From assembly GCA_049242865.1 (NCBI GenBank), contig JBMLOR010000131.1, positions 1 through 18,935 on the forward strand: a DNA stretch of 18,935 nucleotides, written 5' to 3'. Position numbers and translations under genes: made by a program. How positions within the stretch are numbered: the first letter of the stretch is position 1; the number at the start of each line of letters is the position of its first letter. The notes beneath the pieces were generated by a model. It worked only from the letters and a program-made list of their open reading frames with translations, was not told the origin of the DNA and did no database searches. Source of the stretch: CAIVPM01 sp049242865. GTDB taxonomy: Bacteria > Bacteroidota > Bacteroidia > Chitinophagales > Chitinophagaceae. This document shows, in pieces, positions 1 through 8,284 of this stretch.

Positions 1-2340
1 TTACTAAACAATCTCGTAACACTTGTATCAAAACTACAATTATTGGCTCCTGTTACTGTTAACTTAATAGTATAAGTTCCATCTGTATTATAATTATACG
101 TTGGATTTGGCAAATTGCTAGTTGTTGCCACTGTGTTTAATGGACTTTCAAACTGCCAAGCATAAGTACTTACACTGCTGTTGGGTACAAATGCATTGCT
201 AGTGAAACTTGCTGTTCCTGATGCATTTAAACATCCTGTTGGACTAATCGTAAATGTTGCTCTTGGACGTGCCTGAATTGTTATTGGGGCTTTTACACTG
301 TCAAAGCAATCAACACCTGTTGTAAATTTGTAATAAACAGTATCTACGCCATAACCTGCAATTGATGGATTATAAAGGCCAGCAGCATTACTAGCTCCTT
401 TGAAACTGCTAAATACGCCAACTCCAGAAACGCTATTTAATATGTTTGGAGCTGTAAAATTAAAAGGTGCAACAGATTCACAAACATTAGAAACAATTAA
501 TGGAGCAATCGATGGTTTTTTACCAAATGTTACAGTTTGTGTTGTATCAAAACTACAACCATTTGATGCAACTGTATTTAAATCAATTTTAAAAGTACCT
601 ACATTATAAACATGTGAAGGATTGGATGCAGAACTAATATTTGCTGGTGCATTACTAGGACTTTCAAACTTCCAGTTGTAATTAGAAATGGTGCTTCCTA
701 CAACAGAAATGTTATTAGAAAAATTAACTATCCCTGAAGCATCTAAACAACCACTTGGCGAAAATGTAAATATGCCTCTAGGTCGTGCATTGATTTGCAA
801 AGGCAGTTTAACGCTATCAGTACAATTATTGGTAGTTGTAAATCTATAATAAATGGTATCTACTCCGTACGATGCTATACTTGGATCATAACCTCCACTG
901 AGTACATTGGTAAATGCATTTTTAAAACTTCTAAATACACCTGACCCCCCAACTGAATTGGTTACTGCAGGTGTTGCTATTGTAATAGCCCCATTATTTT
1001 CACAAATTGAAGCTTGTACTAATGGATTTATTGCTGGCTTTTTACCAAAAATTACATTTTGACTAGTATCATACAAACAACCATTTGCACCAGTAATGGA
1101 AAGTTTTATGGTGAAAGGTCCTTCATTGTAATTATAAGTTGGATTTGGTAATGAACTAGTAGTTGATGGTGTGTTAAGTGGACTTTCAAACTGCCACAAA
1201 TAATTTGCAACAGAAGAACCTGGAACAACAATATTGTTCGTAAAACTAACTAAACCAGTAGTTGGCAAACAGCCATTTGACGGACTAAAACTAAAATTCC
1301 CACGTGGTGTTCCCAAAACAGTAAAATGTTTTTTTACACTATCCACACATCCTGTACTTGTGGTAAATACATAATAAATAGTATCTACACCAACCCCTGC
1401 TAATAATGGAGAATACAATCCATTAGAAGTAATAGCATTTTTAAAGCTTTTAAATACACCAGTGCCAGTAACACTACCTCCAATACTTGGAGCTGCAATA
1501 GTAAATGGTGCAACATTATCACAAATATCTCCTTGAGTTAAAGCACTAATTGCAGGAGCCTTGCTCACCACAATATTTTGCAAAGTATCGAACATACAAC
1601 CATTTGCTCCTGTTAAAGAAAGCATAGTTAAAAAGGTTCCTTCGGGATAATTGTAAGTTGGATTGGCTAGATTACTCCTTTTTGCAGGATCAACACTTGG
1701 ACTTTCAAAAAACCAAGAATAAGATAGTACACTACTATTGGGCACATTAATATTTGATGTAAAATTTACTGGTGTAGTAGGCGAAATACAAGTTGTTGAT
1801 GCAGGAAGGTAAGTAAAGTTTCCTCTTGGCCTAGCAGCAACAGTGATAGGATATTTAGCACTATCTGTACAACTATTAACTGTAGTAAATTTAAAGTAAA
1901 TGGTATCTGAGCCATAACCTGCGATTGCAGGATTGTAATTGCTCATTGTTGGGTCAACAACACCACCTTTAAAGCTTCTCCAATTTGCTGTTCCTGATAC
2001 TCCATTTGCAATTGTTGGAGCAGAAATAGCAACAGGAGGTGTGTTATCACATAAAACAGAAACCACACCAATTGTTCCTGTAATTTGAGGCAATCTGTTA
2101 AATACTAAATTTTTAGTAGTATCACCAACACAACCTGACGTAGTTACAACAGCAAGTTTAACTGCATACGTACCGTCAGCATTATAATTATGGCTAGCTG
2201 TTGAGCCTATTGCCATGTTTGCTGCCCCAGAAGCAGGATCTCCAAAAGTCCAGGTAAAACTAGACACACCAGTCGTTGGCGATGTTGCCGTGAAATTAGC
2301 TAAGCCATTTGCTGGCAAACAACCTGAAGAAGCTGTAAAG
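1..2340 (-). repeat. Imperfect tandem repeat array inside the adhesin gene, period about 519 bp (173 aa)
   Basis: The Trp codon of the W-x-FESP motif recurs at 1715, 1196, 674 and 158 (spacings 519, 522 and 516 bp). A more divergent first copy (TWTFGDP) lies at 2252. Each unit carries FTFSP...C, then W-x-FESP, NPTYNYNEG, a GANGC...DT segment, an ICDN/ICEN...APxI segment, GVF-x-SFK, AGYGVDTIYYKFTT, C-x-DSVK and ARPRG. Nucleotide identity is locally high: ggactttcaaactgcca is exact at 142-158 and 1180-1196. Five PKD-like modules and four of the second module are visible, and the array continues past the left edge. Confidence 0.85.
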
Positions 2341-4772
2341 TCTACATAAGCTTTTGGTGAAACTGTAATTGGTATTTTTATAGTATCTATTATACAAGAA
2401 CCACCACCAGTAATACTTACAGTGTGTTTTGCAATAAAGTTGCCTGCAGTAGTATAGGTATAACTTTGATTTACATTTGAATTAGCATTTACAACAGACC
2501 CTGGCTTTCCATCACCAAAATCCCAATACCAATTATTTATGGTTGCACCAGCTGTTGTATCAGAAAAAGTGACTGTTTGGCCAATACAAATATTAGTTGC
2601 CGATGCTCCAAATTTTACATTAACTAAACCTGGAACTGTTACAATTTTGGTTACACTTGCCAACCCACCAATTTCTACAACAAGATCAAGCTTTACACTA
2701 TTATTACCAGTATTAAGTTTTGCTTTTGGATTTTGCAAAATTGATGTGTCTCCAGGAGCTGAAGAAAAAGTCCATTTCCACTTCAACACCTTATATCCTT
2801 CTGCTGTTACAGTTGGCCCGGTAAAAGCTACACTATCACTGCTACAAGCTCCTACTGTAAATGTAAAATTGGCTGTAGGAAATGGTTTTATAATATATTC
2901 AATAGAAATATCTTCAATATTTCTACAATCACCTGCACCATATACATCAGATGTTAGCTGAATTGGTATATAATAAGTACCTGCTGTATTAAAAGTATAA
3001 GTTCCTGGTAATCTATATCTATAGCTCCATCCACCACCAATTAAAACTGAGTCAACTGGTGTTGGATTATTTTGAAAAACATCTGCACTTGGAGTTAATA
3101 CAGAACTTAATGTACTCAACTTCCAACGAATGCTTAATGGTTTATAACGAATTAAGGCTCCTATTTCCATAGGAGCATTTACAAACCCAAATGCATGGTT
3201 TTTAACTGTATTTCTACTTGTATCGGCACTATTATAAAAATCTGATATTGCATTTAAATTGTTTAAATATGTACCTGCATTATATCCATAACTTTCTGCA
3301 CCCCCCAAACCATAAGTTACTGCAGTAAATGCTGAATCGCAAGAAATTATACTTTGTGCCTGTGATGCTGCCCAACCTTTTACTACAACTGTATATCGTG
3401 TATCTCTTGGATGAACATATTGATGGTTGAATGTTGCTGAATTATCAATTCGTAAACTTGGCACGCCAGCTGTAGGAACAACTATTGTAACATAATTTAC
3501 ATTTATAGCCTCTTTGGTATTTCTATAAAAACCTGTTTTTTTTACCCCTTGCTCAATAGGACTAACATAAATCATTTCAGGGTCTCCAAGTCCATTTAAG
3601 CAACCCCCACTCATAAATTGTGCCACCATTATTGGCTTATCAGCTTCAATGAGTTCAGGCTGACTACTTTCGAAATAATAAAAACTATTGGCTTGCAAAC
3701 CAGTCATTATTACACCATTCCTTCTTACAACTGTAGAAGGGTCTCTTACAACTACTCTATAAGGATTTGTTTGAAAAGTTGAAGCTTGAATATTAGTGCT
3801 GCTTGTAGCCTGCGAAAGTGGTGCAAGCAAATATCGTTTACCCCAAGTTTGTTGTGGAAATCCTTGCTGCATGTCATTATCCCTTCCTCCACCACCTCCA
3901 CAAGCTGTGTTAATGGTTCTACTGCTTCCACTAAATACTGCAATAGGGTTACAAACACCACTACTATTAGCAACCACTTTTACTGTAGTACCTGTTAAAT
4001 TAACACCATTACCAGCTGCATTAGCTTGTCCTTGCAATTGATAAATTTGGCCTTTATTCAAAGTAACTTGAAAAGGCACTCCTGCAGGTTTTCCAAGTTG
4101 AGATGTTTGAGATGGATTAATTTCAATAACAGTATTATTTAATCTAGCAATTACATAAACCCAGTTATAAGAATTTGCAGCATCGCCTTGATTACTGTTT
4201 ATGGAAGTATAAGCATAGCCCCAACTTTCAATTGGCAATAGCATGGTTGCACCACTCGAAACCCCACCATAAATATGTGCATAAGCAACAATTGGCACAT
4301 TGCTTGTAATATGAATTCCTTTTTTTCTAAAAAAACCTTCACCTCCATTTCCTGCAGGTGGAGGATCGTTTACTAATCTTGCATCATAGTTTACTCCTGT
4401 ATTACTTGCAGCTGCATCAACTGTACCCTTTGGAATTGGCCCCCAAGCTAAAGCTGCAGTAGTAAATGTTGCAGCAGGTGTAGCAGGGTTTGCAATATCA
4501 ATTACGGTATTTGCTGGTATATTATAAGTTCTTCGCCACCATTGACTAGGTAATAAACCACTACTATCTATTTCTATTGTAACTGTTGCAGCTTCTTCTG
4601 CACTCAAGTAAATAGTCATATTTTGACTATTATCTGTAGGAAATGTCATGTACTGATGATGACCATACCCTACCCAAAACTCTTTACCCTTATTAGATAT
4701 ATTTTGTGCAAAAATTGCATAACTAGTAAGTAGCAAAATACTAGTTGCGACTAAACGGATTATTTTCTTCAT
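1..4772 (-). CDS. Giant secreted IgGFc-binding / PKD-repeat surface protein (3' end outside window)
   Basis: The frame is open from the ATG at 4772 to the left edge: 1590 codons and no stop, checked in frame at six conserved Trp codons. Residues 1-22 (MKKIIRLVATSILLL...FA) are a signal peptide, probably cut before QN. Residues of about 25-440 look like the Bacteroidota IgGFc_binding N-terminal domain: GKEFWVGYGHHQ near 29, PIESWGYAY, a Gly-rich ACGGGGGRDND loop, and MIYVSPIEQG near 395. PKD-like beta domains follow at about 640-700 and about 720-800 (WYWDFGDG near 748). From about 815 onward, units of about 173 residues alternate a PKD-like module (W-x-FESP) with a GVDTIYYKFTT module ending in ARPRG. 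Family knowledge: such proteins are exported, often carry a C-terminal type IX sorting or gliding-associated domain, and act in adhesion or as envelope stalks. That C-terminus is not visible here, so secretion by T9SS is inferred. The ligand is unknown. Confidence 0.9.
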   Translation of the reverse strand, partial: MKKIIRLVATSILLLTSYAIFAQNISNKGKEFWVGYGHHQYMTFPTDNSQNMTIYLSAEEAATVTIEIDSSGLLPSQWWRRTYNIPANTVIDIANPATPAATFTTAALAWGPIPKGTVDAAASNTGVNYDARLVNDPPPAGNGGEGFFRKKGIHITSNVPIVAYAHIYGGVSSGATMLLPIESWGYAYTSINSNQGDAANSYNWVYVIARLNNTVIEINPSQTSQLGKPAGVPFQVTLNKGQIYQLQGQANAAGNGVNLTGTTVKVVANSSGVCNPIAVFSGSSRTINTACGGGGGRDNDMQQGFPQQTWGKRYLLAPLSQATSSTNIQASTFQTNPYRVVVRDPSTVVRRNGVIMTGLQANSFYYFESSQPELIEADKPIMVAQFMSGGCLNGLGDPEMIYVSPIEQGVKKTGFYRNTKEAINVNYVTIVVPTAGVPSLRIDNSATFNHQYVHPRDTRYTVVVKGWAASQAQSIISCDSAFTAVTYGLGGAESYGYNAGTYLNNLNAISDFYNSADTSRNTVKNHAFGFVNAPMEIGALIRYKPLSIRWKLSTLSSVLTPSADVFQNNPTPVDSVLIGGGWSYRYRLPGTYTFNTAGTYYIPIQLTSDVYGAGDCRNIEDISIEYIIKPFPTANFTFTVGACSSDSVAFTGPTVTAEGYKVLKWKWTFSSAPGDTSILQNPKAKLNTGNNSVKLDLVVEIGGLASVTKIVTVPGLVNVKFGASATNICIGQTVTFSDTTAGATINNWYWDFGDGKPGSVVNANSNVNQSYTYTTAGNFIAKHTVSITGGGSCIIDTIKIPITVSPKAYVDFTASSGCLPANGLANFTATSPTTGVSSFTWTFGDPASGAANMAIGSTASHNYNADGTYAVKLAVVTTSGCVGDTTKNLVFNRLPQITGTIGVVSVLCDNTPPVAISAPTIANGVSGTANWRSFKGGVVDPTMSNYNPAIAGYGSDTIYFKFTTVNSCTDSAKYPITVAARPRGNFTYLPASTTCISPTTPVNFTSNINVPNSSVLSYSWFFESPSVDPAKRSNLANPTYNYPEGTFLTMLSLTGANGCMFDTLQNIVVSKAPAISALTQGDICDNVAPFTIAAPSIGGSVTGTGVFKSFKNAITSNGLYSPLLAGVGVDTIYYVFTTSTGCVDSVKKHFTVLGTPRGNFSFSPSNGCLPTTGLVSFTNNIVVPGSSVANYLWQFESPLNTPSTTSSLPNPTYNYNEGPFTIKLSITGANGCLYDTSQNVIFGKKPAINPLVQASICENNGAITIATPAVTNSVGGSGVFRSFKNAFTNVLSGGYDPSIASYGVDTIYYRFTTTNNCTDSVKLPLQINARPRGIFTFSPSGCLDASGIVNFSNNISVVGSTISNYNWKFESPSNAPANISSASNPSHVYNVGTFKIDLNTVASNGCSFDTTQTVTFGKKPSIAPLIVSNVCESVAPFNFTAPNILNSVSGVGVFSSFKGASNAAGLYNPSIAGYGVDTVYYKFTTGVDCFDSVKAPITIQARPRATFTISPTGCLNASGTASFTSNAFVPNSSVSTYAWQFESPLNTVATTSNLPNPTYNYNTDGTYTIKLTVTGANNCSFDTSVTRLFS

Positions 4773-4891
4773 AAATAGTTTGCCAAATTAAGTTTTTTTG
4801 TTATTTGCTACAAAAAAGTTTTAAGTATTTGTTAAATTTTAATTTTAAGTGAATTGATTATATACATTTTATTTGCATCGAAAATTTAATT
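4773..4891. promoter_or_regulatory. Divergent intergenic region, adhesin gene / thrB, with candidate Bacteroidota promoter elements
   Basis: This 119-bp, very AT-rich spacer must hold start signals for both divergent genes. On the minus strand a TTTG (4811-4814) lies 19 bases before TTAATTTG (4784-4791). This resembles the Bacteroidota TTTG-N(17-23)-TAnnTTTG promoter with one mismatch, and would leave a leader of only a few bases before the ATG at 4772. On the plus strand TTTATTTG (4868-4875) lies 16 bases before the thrB ATG, but has no well-spaced upstream TTTG. No Shine-Dalgarno site is seen for either gene. The assignments are inference from motif resemblance. Confidence 0.35.
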
Positions 4892-5821
4892 ATGCTTTCA
4901 AAAGTTACAGTAAAAAGTTGTGCTACCATTGCTAATGTTGTTTGTGGATTTGATGTTTTAGGATTTGCTGTAGATAACCCAACAGACACTTTTTCAATTA
5001 GTTATAGCAACAAAAAAGGTGTAACTATCCTTAATAACGACAATTTTAATTTACCCACCAACCCAGATAAAAACATTTGTGGTGTTGCTTTACAAGCAAT
5101 GTTGCAAGAGTTGCCAAATATTAATGGCTTTACCATTGAATGCAATAAAACCATAAAACCTGGAAGTGGCTTAGGTAGCAGTAGTAGCAGTGCAGCTGGA
5201 GTGGTAGTTGCTGCTAATCATTTATTGGGAAACATTTTTACAAAAGAAAAGCTAGTAGAATTTGCTTTAGAAGGTGAAGCCTTGGCAAGTGGAAGTAAAC
5301 ATGCCGATAATATTGCACCTACTATTTATGGTGGTTTTACTTTGATAAGAAATTTAAACCCATTAGATATAATATCAATAGATGCTCCTCCACTTTATGT
5401 AAGTATTATTCACCCTCAAATAGAAGTTAAAACATCAGAAGCTCGCAAAATTTTACCTAAAGAAATTCCATTGAAATTGGCTATTGAACAATGGGGAAAT
5501 GTAGCTGCATTAATTGCTGGTTTACAAAAGCATGATTATCAATTAATTAAACGAAGCCTAATTGATGTTGTTGTTGAGCCTTACCGAAGCCAACTAATAC
5601 CTCACTACTTTGAAGTTAAAAAAGCTGCATTACAAGCAGGGGCTTTGGGTGGTGGAATTGCTGGTAGTGGACCAACCATTTTTATGTTTAGTGAAACTAA
5701 AGATACTGCCTTAAATGTTGAAAACGCCATGCAGCAAGTATATAGCCAAACAACTATTCCTTTTAACACTTATGTTTCTCAGATAAATAAAGAGGGTGTA
5801 AAAATTGTTGAGGCATTATAA
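4892..5821 (+). CDS. thrB: Homoserine kinase
   Basis: This GHMP-family kinase phosphorylates homoserine with ATP, the step before threonine synthase. It acts in the cytoplasm. The 309 residues match the family length. The N-terminus VKSCATIANVVCGFDVLGFA (8-27) is the ThrB signature. PGSGLGSSSSSAAG (90-103) is the GHMP ATP-binding glycine/serine loop, and ALGGGIAGSGPTIF (251-264) is the C-terminal GHMP motif. The ATG at 4892 gives the conserved N-terminus directly. There is no visible Shine-Dalgarno, which is usual in this phylum. The gene stands alone here: neither the aspartokinase/homoserine dehydrogenase nor threonine synthase, often adjacent in Bacteroidota, is in the window. Its last 59 bases overlap the convergent gene ending at 5763, and I see no hairpin between them. 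Confidence 0.95.
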   Translation: MLSKVTVKSCATIANVVCGFDVLGFAVDNPTDTFSISYSNKKGVTILNNDNFNLPTNPDKNICGVALQAMLQELPNINGFTIECNKTIKPGSGLGSSSSSAAGVVVAANHLLGNIFTKEKLVEFALEGEALASGSKHADNIAPTIYGGFTLIRNLNPLDIISIDAPPLYVSIIHPQIEVKTSEARKILPKEIPLKLAIEQWGNVAALIAGLQKHDYQLIKRSLIDVVVEPYRSQLIPHYFEVKKAALQAGALGGGIAGSGPTIFMFSETKDTALNVENAMQQVYSQTTIPFNTYVSQINKEGVKIVEAL

Positions 5822-6497
5822 ATAGGCTTCCTGTTCTGCCATCACGTATAGCATTTTTTTTGCCTTTATTTTTTTTATCAAAAGCTTCCATTTCTTTAGT
5901 TGGTTTTACTTTTGGTTTGGTAGATGTATCACTAAGCGAAATATCATTTTTTGCAGTTATTGCAGATTTTGGCTGTTTTAATTGTCCTAAAACATACTCT
6001 TCTTTTTTAATAACAGCTCCAGTTTCTGTATCAAAATAAGTCCATGTGCCATGTTCAAGTGCATAAGGCGTAACAGGAACTATTTTTTTTTCAATTTTGT
6101 TTGGGTCGTATAAATCGTATACATCTACTGTGTCAAATTTTTTTTCAGGGTCTAAGCTTATCCAATACTCTACATGTTCTAACTTGCCATTTTCGAGGTA
6201 TTGTTGTTTTAAATGTTTTCTTCCAAATTTATATTGCTCTAAAGCAATTAACATTCCCCAAGCATCATATCTACGCCAAATTCCTTCTTTTAAATCATCC
6301 TTAAAAATTCCCTCATCCTCTGTTGTAGGATTTCCTCTTAACCCCGGTACATGAATTTTCCATTTACCTTGCTTTTTATCATTCTTATCTATACAATTTA
6401 TAGTGTCTTCATTACTAGTTAACTCGTATGATTTACATTGAGAAAATAAGACATTAGCATAAACTGAAACAAAAAGCAATAAAAATAATTTGTACAT
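5763..6497 (-). CDS. Secreted MORN-like (YwqK-like) repeat protein, function unknown
   Basis: The 244-residue product starts with a signal peptide (MYKLFLLLFVSVYANVLFSQ). The Q before C21 does not fit a lipobox, so a soluble periplasmic or outer-surface protein is more likely than a lipoprotein. Three short aromatic repeats resemble MORN/YwqK units: QGKWKIHVPG (43-52), EGIWRRYDAWGM (71-82, followed by LEQYKFGRK) and HGTWTYFDTETG (149-160, followed by KKEEYVLGQL). The C-terminal third is Lys/Thr/Ser-rich, then ends in a conserved-looking RDGRTGSLF stretch. The last 17 residues are encoded antisense to the end of thrB. MORN-type repeats in Bacteroidota secreted proteins have no single known role, so I assign none. 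The gene follows DUF5683 after 67 bases and may have its own start signal (TTTATTTG at 6515-6522). Confidence 0.8.
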   Translation of the reverse strand: MYKLFLLLFVSVYANVLFSQCKSYELTSNEDTINCIDKNDKKQGKWKIHVPGLRGNPTTEDEGIFKDDLKEGIWRRYDAWGMLIALEQYKFGRKHLKQQYLENGKLEHVEYWISLDPEKKFDTVDVYDLYDPNKIEKKIVPVTPYALEHGTWTYFDTETGAVIKKEEYVLGQLKQPKSAITAKNDISLSDTSTKPKVKPTKEMEAFDKKNKGKKNAIRDGRTGSLFIMPQQFLHPLYLSEKHKC

Positions 6498-6564
6498 AGT
6501 ATCAAAAATTTATACAAATAAACAACTAAATCTTAAGCTTGTAAGGTTAATAAGTTGCTAAAAT

Positions 6565-7236
6565 TTACCTTACAATTAATGTTTTTTTGGTTGGAGATTT
6601 TACAGATAGTGTAAGACTAACGCCTGGAGAACGAGTAGCAAAATTATAATCTGGCTTAATGTTCATACTTAAATCTTTGCCTACATCAAAATTTTTAAGA
6701 TGGCCAAAAACAGTGGCATCTGCAACGTTTAAACCCCAAACTACTAAAAACCAAAGTATGCTATAATCTCTATCTCTACGAGAAGCATTTCTCACACTTT
6801 GTATTGCATTTAAACCAGCTGTTTTATATTTAGATTCTAGCGAAAAATAATCAGTACTATCAGCTCTTGTTGCACCCAATTGTGCAGCTTTTACCCTTGC
6901 ATCGTATGCAAACTTGGTTTCTTTATAAACTGTGTTGTTATAAAAAAATGTTATTGTTGGAATAGACAATGCACCATATACTATAGGAATTTTCCAATAT
7001 TCTTTATTGTAAGCTTGCCCCCAACCTGGTAAAATTAATGACCTTCGAGTAGCTATTTTTGGATCATGTTTTACAAGAGATTTTTTTGCAATTGTTGTAG
7101 TATCTGCCTTTGGGTTAATTGTGGAATCGCTAAGCTTATTTAACTGTGCATGCGAAGACAAAACAATCAATATGCTACAGATTAAAACTGTAGAAATCTT
7201 AATTAATGCAATTTTTATGTTATTATGATTTTGCAA
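6565..7236 (-). CDS. DUF5683 family envelope protein, ParB-adjacent
   Basis: A signal peptide (residues 1-30, ending SSHA|Q) is followed by a linker, then RRSLILPGWGQAYNKEYWKI (64-83), the hallmark of DUF5683. A hydrophobic segment follows at about 84-98 (PIVYGALSIPTITFF). A second lies at 159-171, and the end is polar (GVSLTLSV). In Bacteroidota this family commonly sits directly after parB, as here with a 14-base gap. That supports the identification, though the function is unknown. The start is a TTG at 7236; no in-frame ATG exists before residue 191, so the protein must begin with a non-ATG codon. TTG gives a sensible n-region with Lys and a full signal peptide. Product identity is sure at family level only. 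Confidence 0.82.
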   Translation of the reverse strand: MQNHNNIKIALIKISTVLICSILIVLSSHAQLNKLSDSTINPKADTTTIAKKSLVKHDPKIATRRSLILPGWGQAYNKEYWKIPIVYGALSIPTITFFYNNTVYKETKFAYDARVKAAQLGATRADSTDYFSLESKYKTAGLNAIQSVRNASRRDRDYSILWFLVVWGLNVADATVFGHLKNFDVGKDLSMNIKPDYNFATRSPGVSLTLSVKSPTKKTLIVR

Positions 7237-7250
7237 AACTTTGATTAAAA

Positions 7251-8177
7251 CTAACTTATTACCACATTCATTTGCTCTAAAATTTTGTTGAGTTCTTGCA
7301 AACTATAGTACTCCACTGTGATGCTTCCATGCCCACTTTTGTTATGTGCCAACTTAACTTTAGTACTAAAATGAGATGCTAAATTATCTTCAATTTTTTT
7401 ATACGCTGGAGGCAAATTATTTTTTGGCGTTACATTAACATTTGTCTTTTGCTCCCCATTTTTATAAAGTGTACGAACAAGTTCTTCGGTTTGACGAACA
7501 CTAAGTTGTTTACTTTTTATTTCACCAAATGCAAATAATTGTCTATCAACTGTATCAATACTAATTAAAGCCCTAGCATGGCCCATACTTAAGCTACCAT
7601 TACGAACAGCTAACTGTATATCTGGTGGCAACTTTAGCAATCGAATATAGTTTGTAACAGTACTCCTTTCTTTACCCATTCTTTCTGCAACTTGCTCTTG
7701 AGAATATTCCAATTCATCCATCATTCTTTTGTAACTCAAAGCAATTTCAATGGCGTTTAAATCTTCTCTTTGTAAATTTTCTAGTAATGCAAGTTCTAAA
7801 AGCTCAACATCATTTACTTGACGAATATAAACCGGCACATCTTTTAAACCAGCAATTTTACTAGCCCTAAACCTACGCTCACCTGCAATTAATTGATATT
7901 TGCCTGAAGCTAACTTGCTTACAGTAAGTGGTTGAATTATATCATGAATTTTTATAGAAGCTGCTAATTCGCTCAGGGCAGTTTCATCAAAATCTTTACG
8001 AGGTTGTTTGGGATTTACAACAATATCATCCAACTTTAAACGAGTGGTAGTAGTGGCCATTTCTACTACTTCTTTTTTAAGTTCGCCAGTAGTAGTTTTT
8101 AAATCTTCGTTTATGTTTTGAAGTAAAGAACGTATGCCTTTACCTAGTAATTCTTTATTATTATTTTTGGGAGACAC
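7251..8177 (-). CDS. parB: Chromosome-partitioning protein ParB (Spo0J-like)
   Basis: This is a CTP-dependent DNA clamp that binds parS near the origin and works with ParA in chromosome segregation. At 308 residues it has family length. LGKGIRSLL (11-19) is the N-terminal ParA-interacting motif. The ParB/Srx domain covers about 45-137, with GERRFRAS (99-106) and ENLQRED (133-139) as CTP-binding motifs. A helix-turn-helix at about 157-178 (SQEQVAERMGKERSTVTNYI) precedes GHARAL (199-204). The last 40 residues form the dimerisation domain. The start is GTG at 8177. The next ATG (residue 40) would remove the ParA-interacting motif, so GTG is preferred. The gene is transcribed after parA across a 105-base spacer of simple repeats. 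No parS consensus was found nearby. Confidence 0.96.
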   Translation of the reverse strand: MSPKNNNKELLGKGIRSLLQNINEDLKTTTGELKKEVVEMATTTTRLKLDDIVVNPKQPRKDFDETALSELAASIKIHDIIQPLTVSKLASGKYQLIAGERRFRASKIAGLKDVPVYIRQVNDVELLELALLENLQREDLNAIEIALSYKRMMDELEYSQEQVAERMGKERSTVTNYIRLLKLPPDIQLAVRNGSLSMGHARALISIDTVDRQLFAFGEIKSKQLSVRQTEELVRTLYKNGEQKTNVNVTPKNNLPPAYKKIEDNLASHFSTKVKLAHNKSGHGSITVEYYSLQELNKILEQMNVVIS

Positions 8178-8284
8178 AATTTTTTTATTTATTGATTGTT
8201 GATTTGATGATTAGTTGTTGTAATGATTTGATAATTTAAATCAATATTTAATAACTCACAATTCATAATTAATAATTCATAATT
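8178..8284. repeat. Cluster of short AT-rich direct repeats between parA and parB
   Basis: Two types of degenerate simple repeat sit side by side. ATTCATAATT occurs at 8261-8270 and again at 8275-8284, separated by AATA, with a related ACAATT just before; the last bases run into the parA stop codon. Toward parB there is a run of TGATT-type words (GATTTGATGATT, GATTTGATAATT) in about 8190-8235. The spacer has no gene and no clear hairpin terminator. Similar simple AT repeats are, as I recall, frequent between genes in Bacteroidota genomes. A role in parAB expression or ParB binding is not supported by any motif I can see. Confidence 0.6.

Noticed and set aside
1300..1307. CCACGTGG palindrome as a second possible parS-like site
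   Set aside because: It again encodes Pro-Arg-Gly, here in the adhesin repeat (T-PRG-N), and has no parS flanks.
2539..2961. 140-codon open frame on the plus strand
   Set aside because: It lies fully antisense to the adhesin gene, whose minus-strand frame shows PKD motifs throughout. The plus-strand product has no recognisable domain and reflects the biased codon use of the Ser/Thr-rich repeats.
3752..4041. Several short open frames on both strands
   Set aside because: They lie within the IgGFc-binding head of the adhesin in other frames and have no family features or start signals.
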